From NCBI RefSeq assembly GCF_001544575.2, contig NZ_FCNY02000006.1:186001-250000 (forward strand): 64,000 nt of DNA. Reading direction: 5' to 3'. Origin of the DNA: Caballeronia cordobensis. Lineage in GTDB: Bacteria > Pseudomonadota > Gammaproteobacteria > Burkholderiales > Burkholderiaceae. Under the pieces are notes generated by a model. That model searched no databases and was not told the DNA's origin. It saw only the letters and a program-made list of their open reading frames with translations. This document shows, one piece after another, positions 55,802 through 64,000 of this stretch (the stretch's first letter is position 1; each line of letters opens with the position of its first letter). Made by a program: the position numbers and the translations under genes.

Positions 55802-56974
55802 TCACGCGAGTGCGACCTGATGCTTCAGATAAACCTCTTCGCCACGTTCGGACGACGCGATCGCCGCCGCGCAGACTTCGAGATTCGCGAGCCCCCAGCG
55901 GCCATCGTGAATCGCGCGCTTGTGTCCGCTGATCGCGTCGTGGAATTCGCGCATGACGAGTTCGCGCGGCGAAACGTCGGTCGGCAGTTCGATTTCGCGT
56001 TTTCCGTCGCGCGTATAAACGAATAGCCCCTTCGGCGACTGGCGCATCTCGCCGCGCTCGCAACTCACGAGCGTCAGGCCGAAGAAGGGTTGATGCGGCG
56101 CGCTCGCGGGAATCGCATGGCGCGCGCGCTCGGCTTTCGCGCGCAATTCGTCTTCGAGGCTCGCAGGTTTTGTCACGTTCGCACGCGCGAGGGATTGCGC
56201 TGGAAACCCCCATTCGCCGATGTCGAAGCACAACTCCGCGCTCGCGAATCGGCCATAGCCGTTATAGACGGCCGTGGCGGCCGCGCCGTCGTCGAACTCG
56301 ATGAACACCGTGTGCGCGCCGATCGCGCGTCGCTCCGGGTCCCAGTCGAAGGTCTTCGCGCGCACGCTGCGCGCCGCGCCGCCCGCGAGCAGGCGAATGA
56401 TGTCGAACTGATGCGAGCCCTGGCGCAAGGTGACGCCGCCGCCTTGCGATGCATCGAGTTCGTCCGGGCGGCGAGGGCGGTAGATCCAGTCGGTGAAGCA
56501 CCACGTATGCACCATGCGCACGCGGCCCAGTTCGCCCGAGTCGATGAGCGCGCGCATCGCATGAATCGGCTGGTCATAGCTGTGCGAATGGCCGGCGAGC
56601 AGCACGACGCCCGCGGCATCGGCGGCGTGCACCATCGCGCGAGCATCGTCGAGATTCGCGGCCATCGGCTTTTCGACGAGCACATGCTTGCGCGCGCCCG
56701 CCGCAAGCTCCACATGCACGCGATGCAGCGTGGTCGGCGAAGCGACATAGACCGCATCGAGCGCGCCGTGTTCGATCAGCGCGTCGATGCTCTCATACGC
56801 CGTCACGCCGAACTCGCGCGCGCCCGTCTCGCGCACCGTCGCGGACGGATCGGCGAACCCGGCGAACACGAAGCCCGGATGCCCGATGATGGCGGGAACG
56901 AACGCGCGCCCCGCCGTGCCGAAGCCGACGATGCCGATACGCACGGTCTTCGCTGCGGCGTTCGAGTTGGTCAC
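55802..56974 (-). CDS. Gfo/Idh/MocA family oxidoreductase (module C)
   Basis: A 390-residue NAD(P)-dependent dehydrogenase: GFGTAGRAFVPAI Rossmann start, LVEKPMA catalytic-Lys motif near residue 100, and a C-terminal alpha/beta domain. Its start overlaps the MarR stop by four bases. The nearest catabolic parallels (4,5-dihydroxyphthalate dehydrogenase OphB/Pht4 types) make dihydrodiol oxidation a good guess. Confidence 0.83.
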   Translation of the reverse strand: MTNSNAAAKTVRIGIVGFGTAGRAFVPAIIGHPGFVFAGFADPSATVRETGAREFGVTAYESIDALIEHGALDAVYVASPTTLHRVHVELAAGARKHVLVEKPMAANLDDARAMVHAADAAGVVLLAGHSHSYDQPIHAMRALIDSGELGRVRMVHTWCFTDWIYRPRRPDELDASQGGGVTLRQGSHQFDIIRLLAGGAARSVRAKTFDWDPERRAIGAHTVFIEFDDGAAATAVYNGYGRFASAELCFDIGEWGFPAQSLARANVTKPASLEDELRAKAERARHAIPASAPHQPFFGLTLVSCERGEMRQSPKGLFVYTRDGKREIELPTDVSPRELVMREFHDAISGHKRAIHDGRWGLANLEVCAAAIASSERGEEVYLKHQVALA

Positions 56975-57525
56975 AGTGAATCCTCGCTGAGTTCGCCATT
57001 GGCCGGATCGCGGCCGTTCTTCGGCGCGGCGACGTCGTCGGCGGCCAGGTTCTCGATCATCGCGAGGAGCGTGCGCCGCGTCGCCGCGATGTCTTCCTGC
57101 GTGATGCCCGCGAGCGCGATGCGGTTCACATCGATCGCATAAGGCACGAGCATGGTGCGCAGCGCGACGCCCTTCGGCGTGAGAAAGACGCGCACCTGCT
57201 TGCGGTTGTCGGGCAGCTTCTGGCGCGTGAGATAGCCGAGACTCTCCATCGTCTTCAATGCGGAAAACGTGGTCGGCTCGGCGACGCCCGCCTGCTCGCT
57301 CAACTGCCGCTGCGTGAGGCCGTCGGTCTGCCAGAGGATGCGCAGAAACGTCCAGTGGCCATAGAGCACCGAATGCTCTTTGAGACGAGCCTGTAAGGAG
57401 CGCGAAAAGCCGCGCGCCGCATCCTTGACGAGATGCGCCATGCGCTCTTCGGGCAGCGCCTCGCGCCAGTGCTTGAGCGTGCCCGGTTGCGGGTCGCGTG
57501 GAATCTTTTGCTCGCTCTTGTTCAT
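56971..57525 (-). CDS. MarR family transcriptional regulator (module C)
   Basis: A 184-residue winged-helix protein (LTQRQLSEQAGVAEPTTFSALKTMESLGYLTRQKLPDNRKQVRVFLT). It begins the three-gene run 57525-54786 and is divergent from the Rieske oxygenase. Two palindromes in the intervening region are probable binding sites. The ATG at 57525 has AGGTGA upstream. Confidence 0.87.
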   Translation of the reverse strand: MNKSEQKIPRDPQPGTLKHWREALPEERMAHLVKDAARGFSRSLQARLKEHSVLYGHWTFLRILWQTDGLTQRQLSEQAGVAEPTTFSALKTMESLGYLTRQKLPDNRKQVRVFLTPKGVALRTMLVPYAIDVNRIALAGITQEDIAATRRTLLAMIENLAADDVAAPKNGRDPANGELSEDSL

Positions 57526-57565
57526 CCTCTCACCTGTCTCCGGCATGCGTGGATGCCTTTTCGTA

Positions 57566-57583
57566 AACTTAGATAACTAAGTT
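57566..57583. promoter_or_regulatory. Probable MarR operator 1 (AACTTAG-N4-CTAAGTT)
   Basis: A perfect 7-bp inverted repeat with a 4-base centre, 41 bp before the MarR start codon. Its core TTAG-N4-CTAA recurs at 57737. Confidence 0.75.
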
Positions 57584-57736
57584 AAATTTGTCAACGATCC
57601 GTATGTTAGGGTGAATCCGGATCCCGCCGTGCGACGGTCAATTACGCAAAACATCGCCTATATATAGAGCCGTATTGCGCGCGACGGCTTTTTCAGGCGT
57701 GCGCGATCCCACTTAGTACTTTCCATGATTTTTAAG

Positions 57737-57748
57737 TTAGGTACCTAA
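57737..57748. promoter_or_regulatory. Probable MarR operator 2 (TTAG-GTAC-CTAA)
   Basis: A perfect 12-bp palindrome with the same TTAG-N4-CTAA core as operator 1, about 75 bp upstream of the oxygenase start and next to a possible -10 (TAGTAT). A further half-site CTTAG lies at 57712-57716. Confidence 0.72.
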
Positions 57749-57822
57749 GCATAGTATGGATTTCAAGGCCGGCGGCGTCGCGTGCCTCCGGCGGCTTTCT
57801 CCAAACATACGGGAATCGATTC

Positions 57823-59061
57823 ATGCTCACGGCAGAACAAAACGAAACATTGACGCGCATCGGACCAGGCACGCCGATGGGCAAGTTGTTGCGTCGTTAC
57901 TGGCAACCCTTCGCGGCGGCATCGGAACTCGACGACAAGTGGACCCAGCGCGTGCGTCTGCTCGGCGAGGATCTCGTGCTCTTTCGGGACCGGCAGGGAA
58001 GGCGCGGCCTGATCGCGGAGCAGTGTCCGCATCGGCGCGCGTCGTTCGCGCACGGCATTCCCACGGAGCAGGGCATCCGTTGCCCGTATCACGGCTGGGA
58101 GTTTAGCGCAGAGGGTAAGTGCCTCGATCAGCCCAACGAGCCGGACAACTGCGCGTTCCGCGACAAGGTCGCGACCGATGCGTATCCGGTCGAAGAGCTC
58201 GGCGGCGTGCTGTTTGCGTATATGGGACCGGAGCCGCGTCCGCTCTTGCCGCGCTTCGACGGCTTCGTCGCGCCGGGCGCGATCCGCATGATGGGCCGCG
58301 CGCTTTTGCCGGTGAACTGGCTGCAGATCATGGAGAACTCGGTCGATCCGATTCATACCGAGTGGCTGCATGGTCATCACTATGAATTCCAGAAAGAGCA
58401 GGAAGGCGTGAAGGTGGCGATCAGCGCGAAGCACGAGAAGATCGCCTTCAACGAATTCGAATTCGGCGTGACGAAGCATCGTCTGCTCGCGGGGCATTCG
58501 GAAGACTCGGACGACTGGCGCATCGGTCATCCGATCGTGTTCCCGAACATGCTCGCCGTGGGCAATGGCGACGAGGCTTCGCGCTACTACTCGTTCCAGA
58601 TTCGCGTGCCGGTCGATGACGAGCATACGCTGCACCTCTGGTACAACGCCTATCTTCCGCCGAAGGGCATCGACGTACCCGCGCGTCTCACCGAGCGCCT
58701 GCATACCTACGACGTGCCGTTCAGGGACGAAGACGGCGAGTTCATCGTCGATAACGTCGATGGGCAGGACATGATGGCGTGGATCACGCAGGGCGCGATT
58801 GCGGACCGCACGCGCGAGAACCTCGGCGCGTCCGATCAGGGCCTCGCGATCTATCGCCGCATGCTGCGCCGCGAGCTGAAGAAGGTCGAAGCGGGCGAAG
58901 ACCCGATGGGCCTCGTGCGCGATCCGGTTCGCAACGCATGCATCGACTTGCCGAACGAACGCAAGAAGCACCACAACAGCGACGGTTTTTCGAGCTTCAT
59001 GCTGCGCACGCACGCGAAGTATTCGCCGATCGCGCAGGATCTGGTGCGCATCTTCGAATAG
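57823..59061 (+). CDS. Rieske non-haem iron oxygenase, phthalate-dioxygenase type (module C)
   Basis: A 412-residue alpha subunit: Rieske C68-x-H70 and C87-x-x-H90; mononuclear iron D175-x-x-H178-x4-H183 in ENSVDPIHTEWLH. The N-terminus (ETLTRIGPGTPMGKLLRRYW) matches the other two oxygenases. It is divergent from the MarR group that contains its probable reductase and starts the module C rightward run. Confidence 0.92.
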   Translation: MLTAEQNETLTRIGPGTPMGKLLRRYWQPFAAASELDDKWTQRVRLLGEDLVLFRDRQGRRGLIAEQCPHRRASFAHGIPTEQGIRCPYHGWEFSAEGKCLDQPNEPDNCAFRDKVATDAYPVEELGGVLFAYMGPEPRPLLPRFDGFVAPGAIRMMGRALLPVNWLQIMENSVDPIHTEWLHGHHYEFQKEQEGVKVAISAKHEKIAFNEFEFGVTKHRLLAGHSEDSDDWRIGHPIVFPNMLAVGNGDEASRYYSFQIRVPVDDEHTLHLWYNAYLPPKGIDVPARLTERLHTYDVPFRDEDGEFIVDNVDGQDMMAWITQGAIADRTRENLGASDQGLAIYRRMLRRELKKVEAGEDPMGLVRDPVRNACIDLPNERKKHHNSDGFSSFMLRTHAKYSPIAQDLVRIFE

Positions 59062-59228
59062 CGGCGCACGTCGCGCTGCGGCGAGCAGAAAGACAGGCGG
59101 TTCGACTATAAACGCCCGGCCACGCAGCCGGGCGATCACCGGAGACTCGAGATGCGACCCACAAGCACCCGATCGCGTTGTCACGGCCGCTGTCGTGCCG
59201 CGCTGCAAGCTCAAGCGGAGGCGCGCTG

Positions 59229-61439
59229 ATGCTCGACGCCGCCCTCCATGCGCTCACCCTGATCCTCGATCCGCTGCGTCTCGGGATCATGCTGGGCGGC
59301 GTGCTGCTCGGACTCGCGCTCGGCGTCGTGCCGGGCCTGGGCGGGATCGTCGGGCTCGCGCTGCTCATCCCGTTCACCTATCACCTCGACGGCTATACCG
59401 CGTTCGCGCTGCTGCTCGGCATGGCCGCGGTCACGACGGTGTCCGACTTCATTCCCGCCGTGCTGTTCGGCGTGCCCGGCACCGTGGGCGCCGCGGCCAC
59501 GGTGCTCGACGGGCATCCGCTCGCGAAGCAGGGCCATGCGCGGCGCGCGTTCGGCGCGGGCTACGCGTCGTCGCTCGCGGGCGGCATCTTCGGCGCGCTG
59601 CTGCTCGCGCTCGCGATTCCGGTATTGCGCCTGATCGTGCTTTACATCGGCTCGGCGGAATTGCTGGCGATGTGCATCTTCGGGCTTTCGATGGTCGCGA
59701 CCCTCTCGGGCAAGGCGCCGATGAAAGGTCTCGCGGTGGCCTCGTTCGGCCTGATGCTTTCGCTGATCGGTTCCGATCCGCAAACGGGCACGCTGCGCTG
59801 GACCTTCGGCACCTTGTATCTGTGGGACCATCTGCCGATCGTGCCGGTCACGCTCGGCATCTTCGCGTTGCCCGAACTCGCCGACATGGCGATCGAGCGC
59901 ACCGGCATCGCGCGTGCGCAACCGCAGCCCGGCGTGCGCGCGAGCACGCAATGGGACGGCGTGATGGACGCGGCGCGTCACTGGTGGCTCATCCTGCGAT
60001 GCAGCGGTCTGGGCGCGCTGCTCGGCGCGGTGCCGGGCATCGGTTCGGCGGTCATCGACTGGATGGCCTACGGTCATGCCATTCGCACCGAGAAGAACGC
60101 GGAGAACTTCGGCAAGGGCGATATTCGCGGCGTCATTGCATCGGAAAGCTCGAACAACGCGAAGGAGGGCGGCCATCTGATTCCGACCGTCGCGTTCGGC
60201 ATGCCGGCGGGCGCGTCGATGGCGCTGCTGCTCTCGGCCTTCATCATGCACGGCTTCACGCCGGGGCCCGAAATGCTGACCAAGCATCTCGACGTGACGT
60301 ACACGATCATCTGGACGCTGACCATCTCGCACATCATGGGCGCGGTGATCTGTCTTTCGAGCAGCAGCCTGTTTTCGCGGCTCGCGACGGTGCGTGTCGG
60401 CATCCTGATTCCGCTCGTCGTCGCAATCGTCTATCTCGGCTCGTTTAATGCGAGTCAGAGCTGGGGCGATCTGTGCTCGCTCGTGCTGTTCGGCGCGGTC
60501 GGCTGGATCATGAAGCGGCTGAACTGGCCGCGTCCGCCGCTCATTCTCGGGCTTGTGCTCGGCAGCATCTTCGAGCGTTATTACTTCATCTCTCACGAGA
60601 TCTATGGCATCGGCCTGTTCACGCGGCCCGTCGTGATCGTGATTCTGCTTGCCGCGCTGTGGGTCGTGCTCGGCCCCACGATCAAGGGTCTGCGCAAGTC
60701 CTGGCGCACGCGTTCGGGCGCGTCGTCGCGCGCAGCGCTCGCGCCTTCGTTCAAGCTGCGGCTGCGCGGCTTCGACTGGCAGATCGTCTTCACGCTGATA
60801 CTCACGGCCCTCGTGATCGTCGCGATGACGGTCGCGCGCGACTGGGCCTTTGCCGCGAGCCTCATGCCGATGACCTGCGCCGCAGCCGCGCTCGTGTTCT
60901 GCTGCATCGTGCTGATCGAGCAGTTGTTCACGCGTGAAGCGGTCAGCGTCGAAACGAAAGCATCGCCTTCGTTCGACACCTCCGCGCCGATGGGCGAGCT
61001 TGCGCTGGCCGGCGCGGGCGCGCCCTTCGACGCACTGCAAAGCCAGGGCGATACCGCGACCAACGCGATGGCAAAGACTCATGCGGGCTCGACGGCAAGC
61101 GCAGCGTTCGGCGCGCACGGCGATCCTTCGCTGCACGACGGCCTCGCATCGTCGCTCGATACGCGGACCATCTATCTGCGCGGCGTGCGCTTCTTCGGAT
61201 GGATCGCGGGCGCGCTCGGCACGGCCGCCGTCATCGGCTTGCTGCCTGGCTTGCTGATCTTCATGCTGCTCGTCGCGCGCTTCGAGTTCGGCGAGCGCTG
61301 GCGCACATCGGCCGTGTTGTCGATCGCGATGACGCTCGCTTTATGGCTCGTATTCGGCCGCATCTTTTCGACGCCGTGGCCGCAAGCGCTGATCGGCGAC
61401 TGGTGGCCGGCGCTGCGCCAACTCGGCGGCCTGGTCTGA
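59229..61439 (+). CDS. Fused TctA-TctB tripartite tricarboxylate transporter membrane protein (module C)
   Basis: A 736-residue inner-membrane protein. Residues 1 to about 490 are a TctA large permease with LGVVPGLGGIVGLALLIPF and the second signature GAVPGIGSAVIDWMAYGHA. Residues about 510-736 add a TctB-like four-helix part, interrupted by a polar insert (about 580-655). TctA and TctB are usually separate genes. The partner receptor follows at 61514. The family imports carboxylates and aromatic acids using an ion gradient. Confidence 0.85.
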   Translation: MLDAALHALTLILDPLRLGIMLGGVLLGLALGVVPGLGGIVGLALLIPFTYHLDGYTAFALLLGMAAVTTVSDFIPAVLFGVPGTVGAAATVLDGHPLAKQGHARRAFGAGYASSLAGGIFGALLLALAIPVLRLIVLYIGSAELLAMCIFGLSMVATLSGKAPMKGLAVASFGLMLSLIGSDPQTGTLRWTFGTLYLWDHLPIVPVTLGIFALPELADMAIERTGIARAQPQPGVRASTQWDGVMDAARHWWLILRCSGLGALLGAVPGIGSAVIDWMAYGHAIRTEKNAENFGKGDIRGVIASESSNNAKEGGHLIPTVAFGMPAGASMALLLSAFIMHGFTPGPEMLTKHLDVTYTIIWTLTISHIMGAVICLSSSSLFSRLATVRVGILIPLVVAIVYLGSFNASQSWGDLCSLVLFGAVGWIMKRLNWPRPPLILGLVLGSIFERYYFISHEIYGIGLFTRPVVIVILLAALWVVLGPTIKGLRKSWRTRSGASSRAALAPSFKLRLRGFDWQIVFTLILTALVIVAMTVARDWAFAASLMPMTCAAAALVFCCIVLIEQLFTREAVSVETKASPSFDTSAPMGELALAGAGAPFDALQSQGDTATNAMAKTHAGSTASAAFGAHGDPSLHDGLASSLDTRTIYLRGVRFFGWIAGALGTAAVIGLLPGLLIFMLLVARFEFGERWRTSAVLSIAMTLALWLVFGRIFSTPWPQALIGDWWPALRQLGGLV

Positions 61440-61513
61440 TGACGCATGCAATCACAAGACACCGGCGGCAGGATCGCTTTGGCCAGCCGGTCATCACTGG
61501 TGGAGACAAAACC

Positions 61514-62587
61514 ATGAACGATCGACTCTCGCAGTTCCCATCGCGCACGGGCTTTCGAACGGCTGCACGCGCGGCGGCTTTCACGTTCGCGGGCATGATG
61601 CTGTGCGCGCCGCTCGCGAGCCGCGCGGCCGCCGAATCGGTAGCGGACTTCTATAACGGCCGCAATGTCACGATGACGATCGGCTATTCCGTCGGCGGTG
61701 GCTACGACACATATGCGCGTCTGCTCGGCAAGTACATCGGCAATTTTCTGCCGGGCAAGCCGACGATCACGCCGCAAAGCATGCCGGGCGCGGGCAGTCT
61801 GAAAGCCGTGAATTATCTCTACGGCATCGCGCCGAAAGATGGCGCGACCTTCGGCACGTTCGGGCGCACGATGCCCGAACAGCCGCTTCTCGGCGATGCG
61901 AATTTCGATGCGCGCAAGCTCACGTGGCTCGGCAGCATCACGAGCGACGTGAGTCTGTGCGTGACGTGGAATACGTCGCCGGTCAAGACGTTCAAGGATC
62001 TCGTCGACAAGGAAGCGCGCATGGGCGGACAGGGCGCGGGCTCCGACCCTGACGTGATCGCCTCCACGATCAAGAATCTCTTCAACTCGAAACTGAAGCT
62101 CGTCACCGGTTATCCGGGCAGCAACGAAACCGCGCTGGCGATGGAGCGCGGCGAAATCGACGGTGAATGCGGCGTGTCGTGGAGCACGATTCAAACGCGG
62201 CATCCCGACTGGATCTCGGGCAAGAAGATCAACATCCTCGTGCAGGTCGCGCTGGAGAAGCATCCCGAACTGCCCGACGTGCCGCTGCTTCTCGATCTCG
62301 CGCCCAACGATCAGACCCGCCAGGTGCTGAAGGTGATCGTCGCGAGCCAGGTGTTCGCGCGTCCTTTCGCGGCCCCACCTGGCCTTCCGCCGGAACGCAC
62401 GGCCGCGTTGCGCCAGGCGTTCGAGCAGACCGTGAAAGACCCGCAATTCCTCGCCGAAGCGAAACGCATGGGCCTCGAAGTGCGCCCCGTTTCGTGGCAG
62501 CGCATGGACCAGTTGCTCGACGAGCTCTACAAGACACCGCCCGATGTGCTTTCCAAAGCGAAGGCCGCGGTGGGCGGGCGCTACTAG
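61514..62587 (+). CDS. Tripartite tricarboxylate transporter receptor, TctC/Bug type (module C)
   Basis: A 357-residue periplasmic receptor with a signal peptide (cleavage near SRAAA). VADFYNGRNVTMTIGYSVGGGYDTYARLLGKYI is a variant of the Bug family start, and MPGAGSLKAVNYLYGIAPKDG is characteristic. It begins 74 bp after the permease. It would deliver the substrate to the fused TctA-TctB protein. Confidence 0.85.
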   Translation: MNDRLSQFPSRTGFRTAARAAAFTFAGMMLCAPLASRAAAESVADFYNGRNVTMTIGYSVGGGYDTYARLLGKYIGNFLPGKPTITPQSMPGAGSLKAVNYLYGIAPKDGATFGTFGRTMPEQPLLGDANFDARKLTWLGSITSDVSLCVTWNTSPVKTFKDLVDKEARMGGQGAGSDPDVIASTIKNLFNSKLKLVTGYPGSNETALAMERGEIDGECGVSWSTIQTRHPDWISGKKINILVQVALEKHPELPDVPLLLDLAPNDQTRQVLKVIVASQVFARPFAAPPGLPPERTAALRQAFEQTVKDPQFLAEAKRMGLEVRPVSWQRMDQLLDELYKTPPDVLSKAKAAVGGRY

Positions 62588-62618
62588 CCGTTTCATTACT
62601 CGAACGCAGGACGACACC

Positions 62619-63332
62619 ATGACTCTCAACGAAGCAAAGCAGAAACTGATCGATGCCGGCCGCATTCTCGAAGCGGAAGGCCAGGGCGATCTCACGCGCG
62701 GGCACATTTCCGTGCGCGTGCCGGGCGATCCCACGCATTTCCTGATGAAGCCGCATAGCCACGGCTTCGACGAGATCACCGAAGACAACATCGTCGTCTG
62801 CAATCTCGAAGGCGAGAAGGTGAGCGGCGGCGGACGCCGTCATAGCGAGGTCTTCATTCACTCGGAGATCTTCAGGGTGCGGCCCGGTGTGACGAGCGTG
62901 ATTCACGCGCATCCGACGCATGCGGTCGCGCTCTCGGCAACAGGCCAGCCGCTCGAAATGATCAGCCAGCCGAGCGTGCATTTCGCGGATGGCCTGCCGT
63001 ACTACACGGACACCATGAACCTGATCCGCACGCAGGAGATGGGCGCGGGCGTGGCGCTTGCGCTCGGGTCGAGCAAGGCCGTGCTGATGCGCAATCACGG
63101 CGTCGCGGTGGTGGGGCGCTCGATCGAGGAATCGGTCGTGCTGTCGCTTCTTCTGGACAATGCCTGCCGCATTCAATTGCTGACCAAGGCGGCGGGGGGC
63201 ACGGGCGAAACCTTCTCGCCGGAAGACGTGGAGCGTCTGCACGACGCCGTGACGCGCGCCGAGCAGTTCGCAATCAACTTCGAATTCCTGCGCCGCAAGG
63301 TCAACCGCGGCCTGTTGCATTCCCTGGTCTGA
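62619..63332 (+). CDS. Class II aldolase/adducin family protein (module C)
   Basis: A 237-residue metal-dependent lyase with the same features as the module B protein: HSEIF acid residue, HAHP zinc ligands and a third His in MRNHG. Positioned between the importer and a decarboxylase-like gene in an oxygenase cluster, decarboxylation of a dihydroxy aromatic acid (as for PhtC) is plausible. Confidence 0.83.
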   Translation: MTLNEAKQKLIDAGRILEAEGQGDLTRGHISVRVPGDPTHFLMKPHSHGFDEITEDNIVVCNLEGEKVSGGGRRHSEVFIHSEIFRVRPGVTSVIHAHPTHAVALSATGQPLEMISQPSVHFADGLPYYTDTMNLIRTQEMGAGVALALGSSKAVLMRNHGVAVVGRSIEESVVLSLLLDNACRIQLLTKAAGGTGETFSPEDVERLHDAVTRAEQFAINFEFLRRKVNRGLLHSLV

Positions 63333-63364
63333 TCCATGTACGCACACTGCAGGAGATTCACACG

Positions 63365-64000
63365 ATGATCGGAAACCTCAAACTCTCCGTCGCGATGGGC
63401 GACTACGACAGAACGCGTCCGCTGCTCGACGGCCAGGTGCAGATCGACGGCGCCGAGCCCGTCTTCATGACGCTCACGCCCGAAGAGATGTTCTTTCGCG
63501 CCTTTCGCCACGAAGAGTTCGATATCAGCGAGCTGTCGTTTTCCAGCTATGCGGTGAAGACGGCGGAGGGTTCGTGTCCTTACGTTGCGATACCGGTGTT
63601 TCTTTCTCGCGCCTTTCGCCATACGTCCATCTATGTGCGCAGGGACCGCATCGAGCGGCCGGAGGATTTGAAAGGCAAGCGCATCGGCCTGCCTGAATAT
63701 CAACTGACGGCGAATGTATGGGCGCGCGCCGTGCTCGAAGACGACTTCGGCGTGAAGCCGGCCGATGTGCAGTGGGTGCGCGGCGGCATCGACGAGCCGG
63801 GGCGCCCGGAGAAGATCAAACTCGATCTGCCGTCCGATATCCGTCTCGAAGCCGCGCCCGAAAACGACACGATTTCGGCGATGCTCGACCGCGGCGATAT
63901 CGACGGCTTCATGGCGCCGCGCCCGCCCGGCTGCGCGGCGACCAATCCGAACGTCGGCTGGCTGTTTCGCGATCCGACCTCGGCGGCGAAGGACTATTAT
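63365..64000 (+). CDS. 4,5-dihydroxyphthalate decarboxylase-like protein, C-terminus cut off by window edge (module C)
   Basis: The first 212 residues match the 52485-53477 protein along their length (DYDRTRPLLDGQVQIDG, ELSFSSYAVK, GKRIGLPEYQLTANVWARAVL, GRPEKIKLDLP). It starts with ATG and continues past base 64000. No signal peptide. It follows the class II aldolase by 32 bp, so both decarboxylase-type candidates are again in one operon. Confidence 0.8.
   Translation, partial: MIGNLKLSVAMGDYDRTRPLLDGQVQIDGAEPVFMTLTPEEMFFRAFRHEEFDISELSFSSYAVKTAEGSCPYVAIPVFLSRAFRHTSIYVRRDRIERPEDLKGKRIGLPEYQLTANVWARAVLEDDFGVKPADVQWVRGGIDEPGRPEKIKLDLPSDIRLEAAPENDTISAMLDRGDIDGFMAPRPPGCAATNPNVGWLFRDPTSAAKDYY

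Noticed and set aside
1..64000. CRISPR arrays, tRNA, rRNA and insertion-sequence genes
   Set aside because: No regular short repeats with spacers, no cloverleaf candidates and no transposase were noticed.

Overview
The window looks like part of a Burkholderiales genome, most likely Caballeronia or Paraburkholderia. This rests on high GC, Burkholderia-type trimeric porins whose mature ends begin QSSVTLYG, a DUF4148 protein, and the density of IclR, MarR and Rieske catabolic genes. There are no rRNA, tRNA, ribosomal or replication genes, so it reads as accessory catabolic DNA, perhaps a secondary replicon (inference).

Layout. (1) 1-6907, minus strand: two metallo-beta-lactamase alkylsulfatase-like proteins, two SDRs, an MFS carrier, a zinc alcohol dehydrogenase and a dihydroxyacetophenone-dioxygenase-like cupin. 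(2) 7029-16762, minus strand: a beta-oxidation-like CoA pathway (PaaG-like hydratase/isomerase, acyl-CoA ligase, SDR, two small MaoC-type hydratase subunits, SCPx-type thiolase, acyl-CoA dehydrogenase) behind a MalT-like LuxR regulator. (3) 17055-24237: porin, BON protein, divergent EmrB-type exporter and MarR with an operator between them, DUF4148 protein, M60 metallopeptidase and an EAL protein. (4) 24586-33028: a polyol cluster with an ABC importer, a SorC-type regulator, an SDR and two zinc polyol dehydrogenases. (5) 33041-64000: three Rieske oxygenase modules.

Module A (33456-38918) has a Rieske oxygenase, aldo/keto reductase, orphan binding protein, divergent IclR regulator and a ferredoxin-type reductase. 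Module B (39530-53477) has an oxygenase operon, a Rieske ferredoxin, an ABC importer operon with a class II aldolase and a G3E GTPase, a porin, a second IclR regulator, a reductase with an N-terminal ferredoxin, and a 4,5-dihydroxyphthalate-decarboxylase-like protein. Module C (54786 to the right edge) has a reductase, Gfo/Idh/MocA dehydrogenase, MarR regulator, Rieske oxygenase, a fused TctA-TctB carrier with its TctC receptor, a second class II aldolase and a second decarboxylase-like protein.

The strongest non-gene signal is a 17-bp palindrome, GTTCC-N7-GGAAC, at the intergenic control regions of module B: two identical copies, a third that is the same sequence on the other strand, and one diverged copy. 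Three of them have a degenerate second copy or half-site exactly 20 bp away. I infer that the IclR protein at 50540-51358 binds them and that module B is one regulon. Other operator candidates lie in front of the polyol importer, the EmrB/MarR pair, the module A IclR gene and the module C MarR gene. A roughly 590-bp inverted repeat with palindromic arms separates modules A and B. The pathway idea (import and ring dioxygenation of an aromatic carboxylate, then decarboxylation) is inferred from families; no substrate can be read from the sequence.
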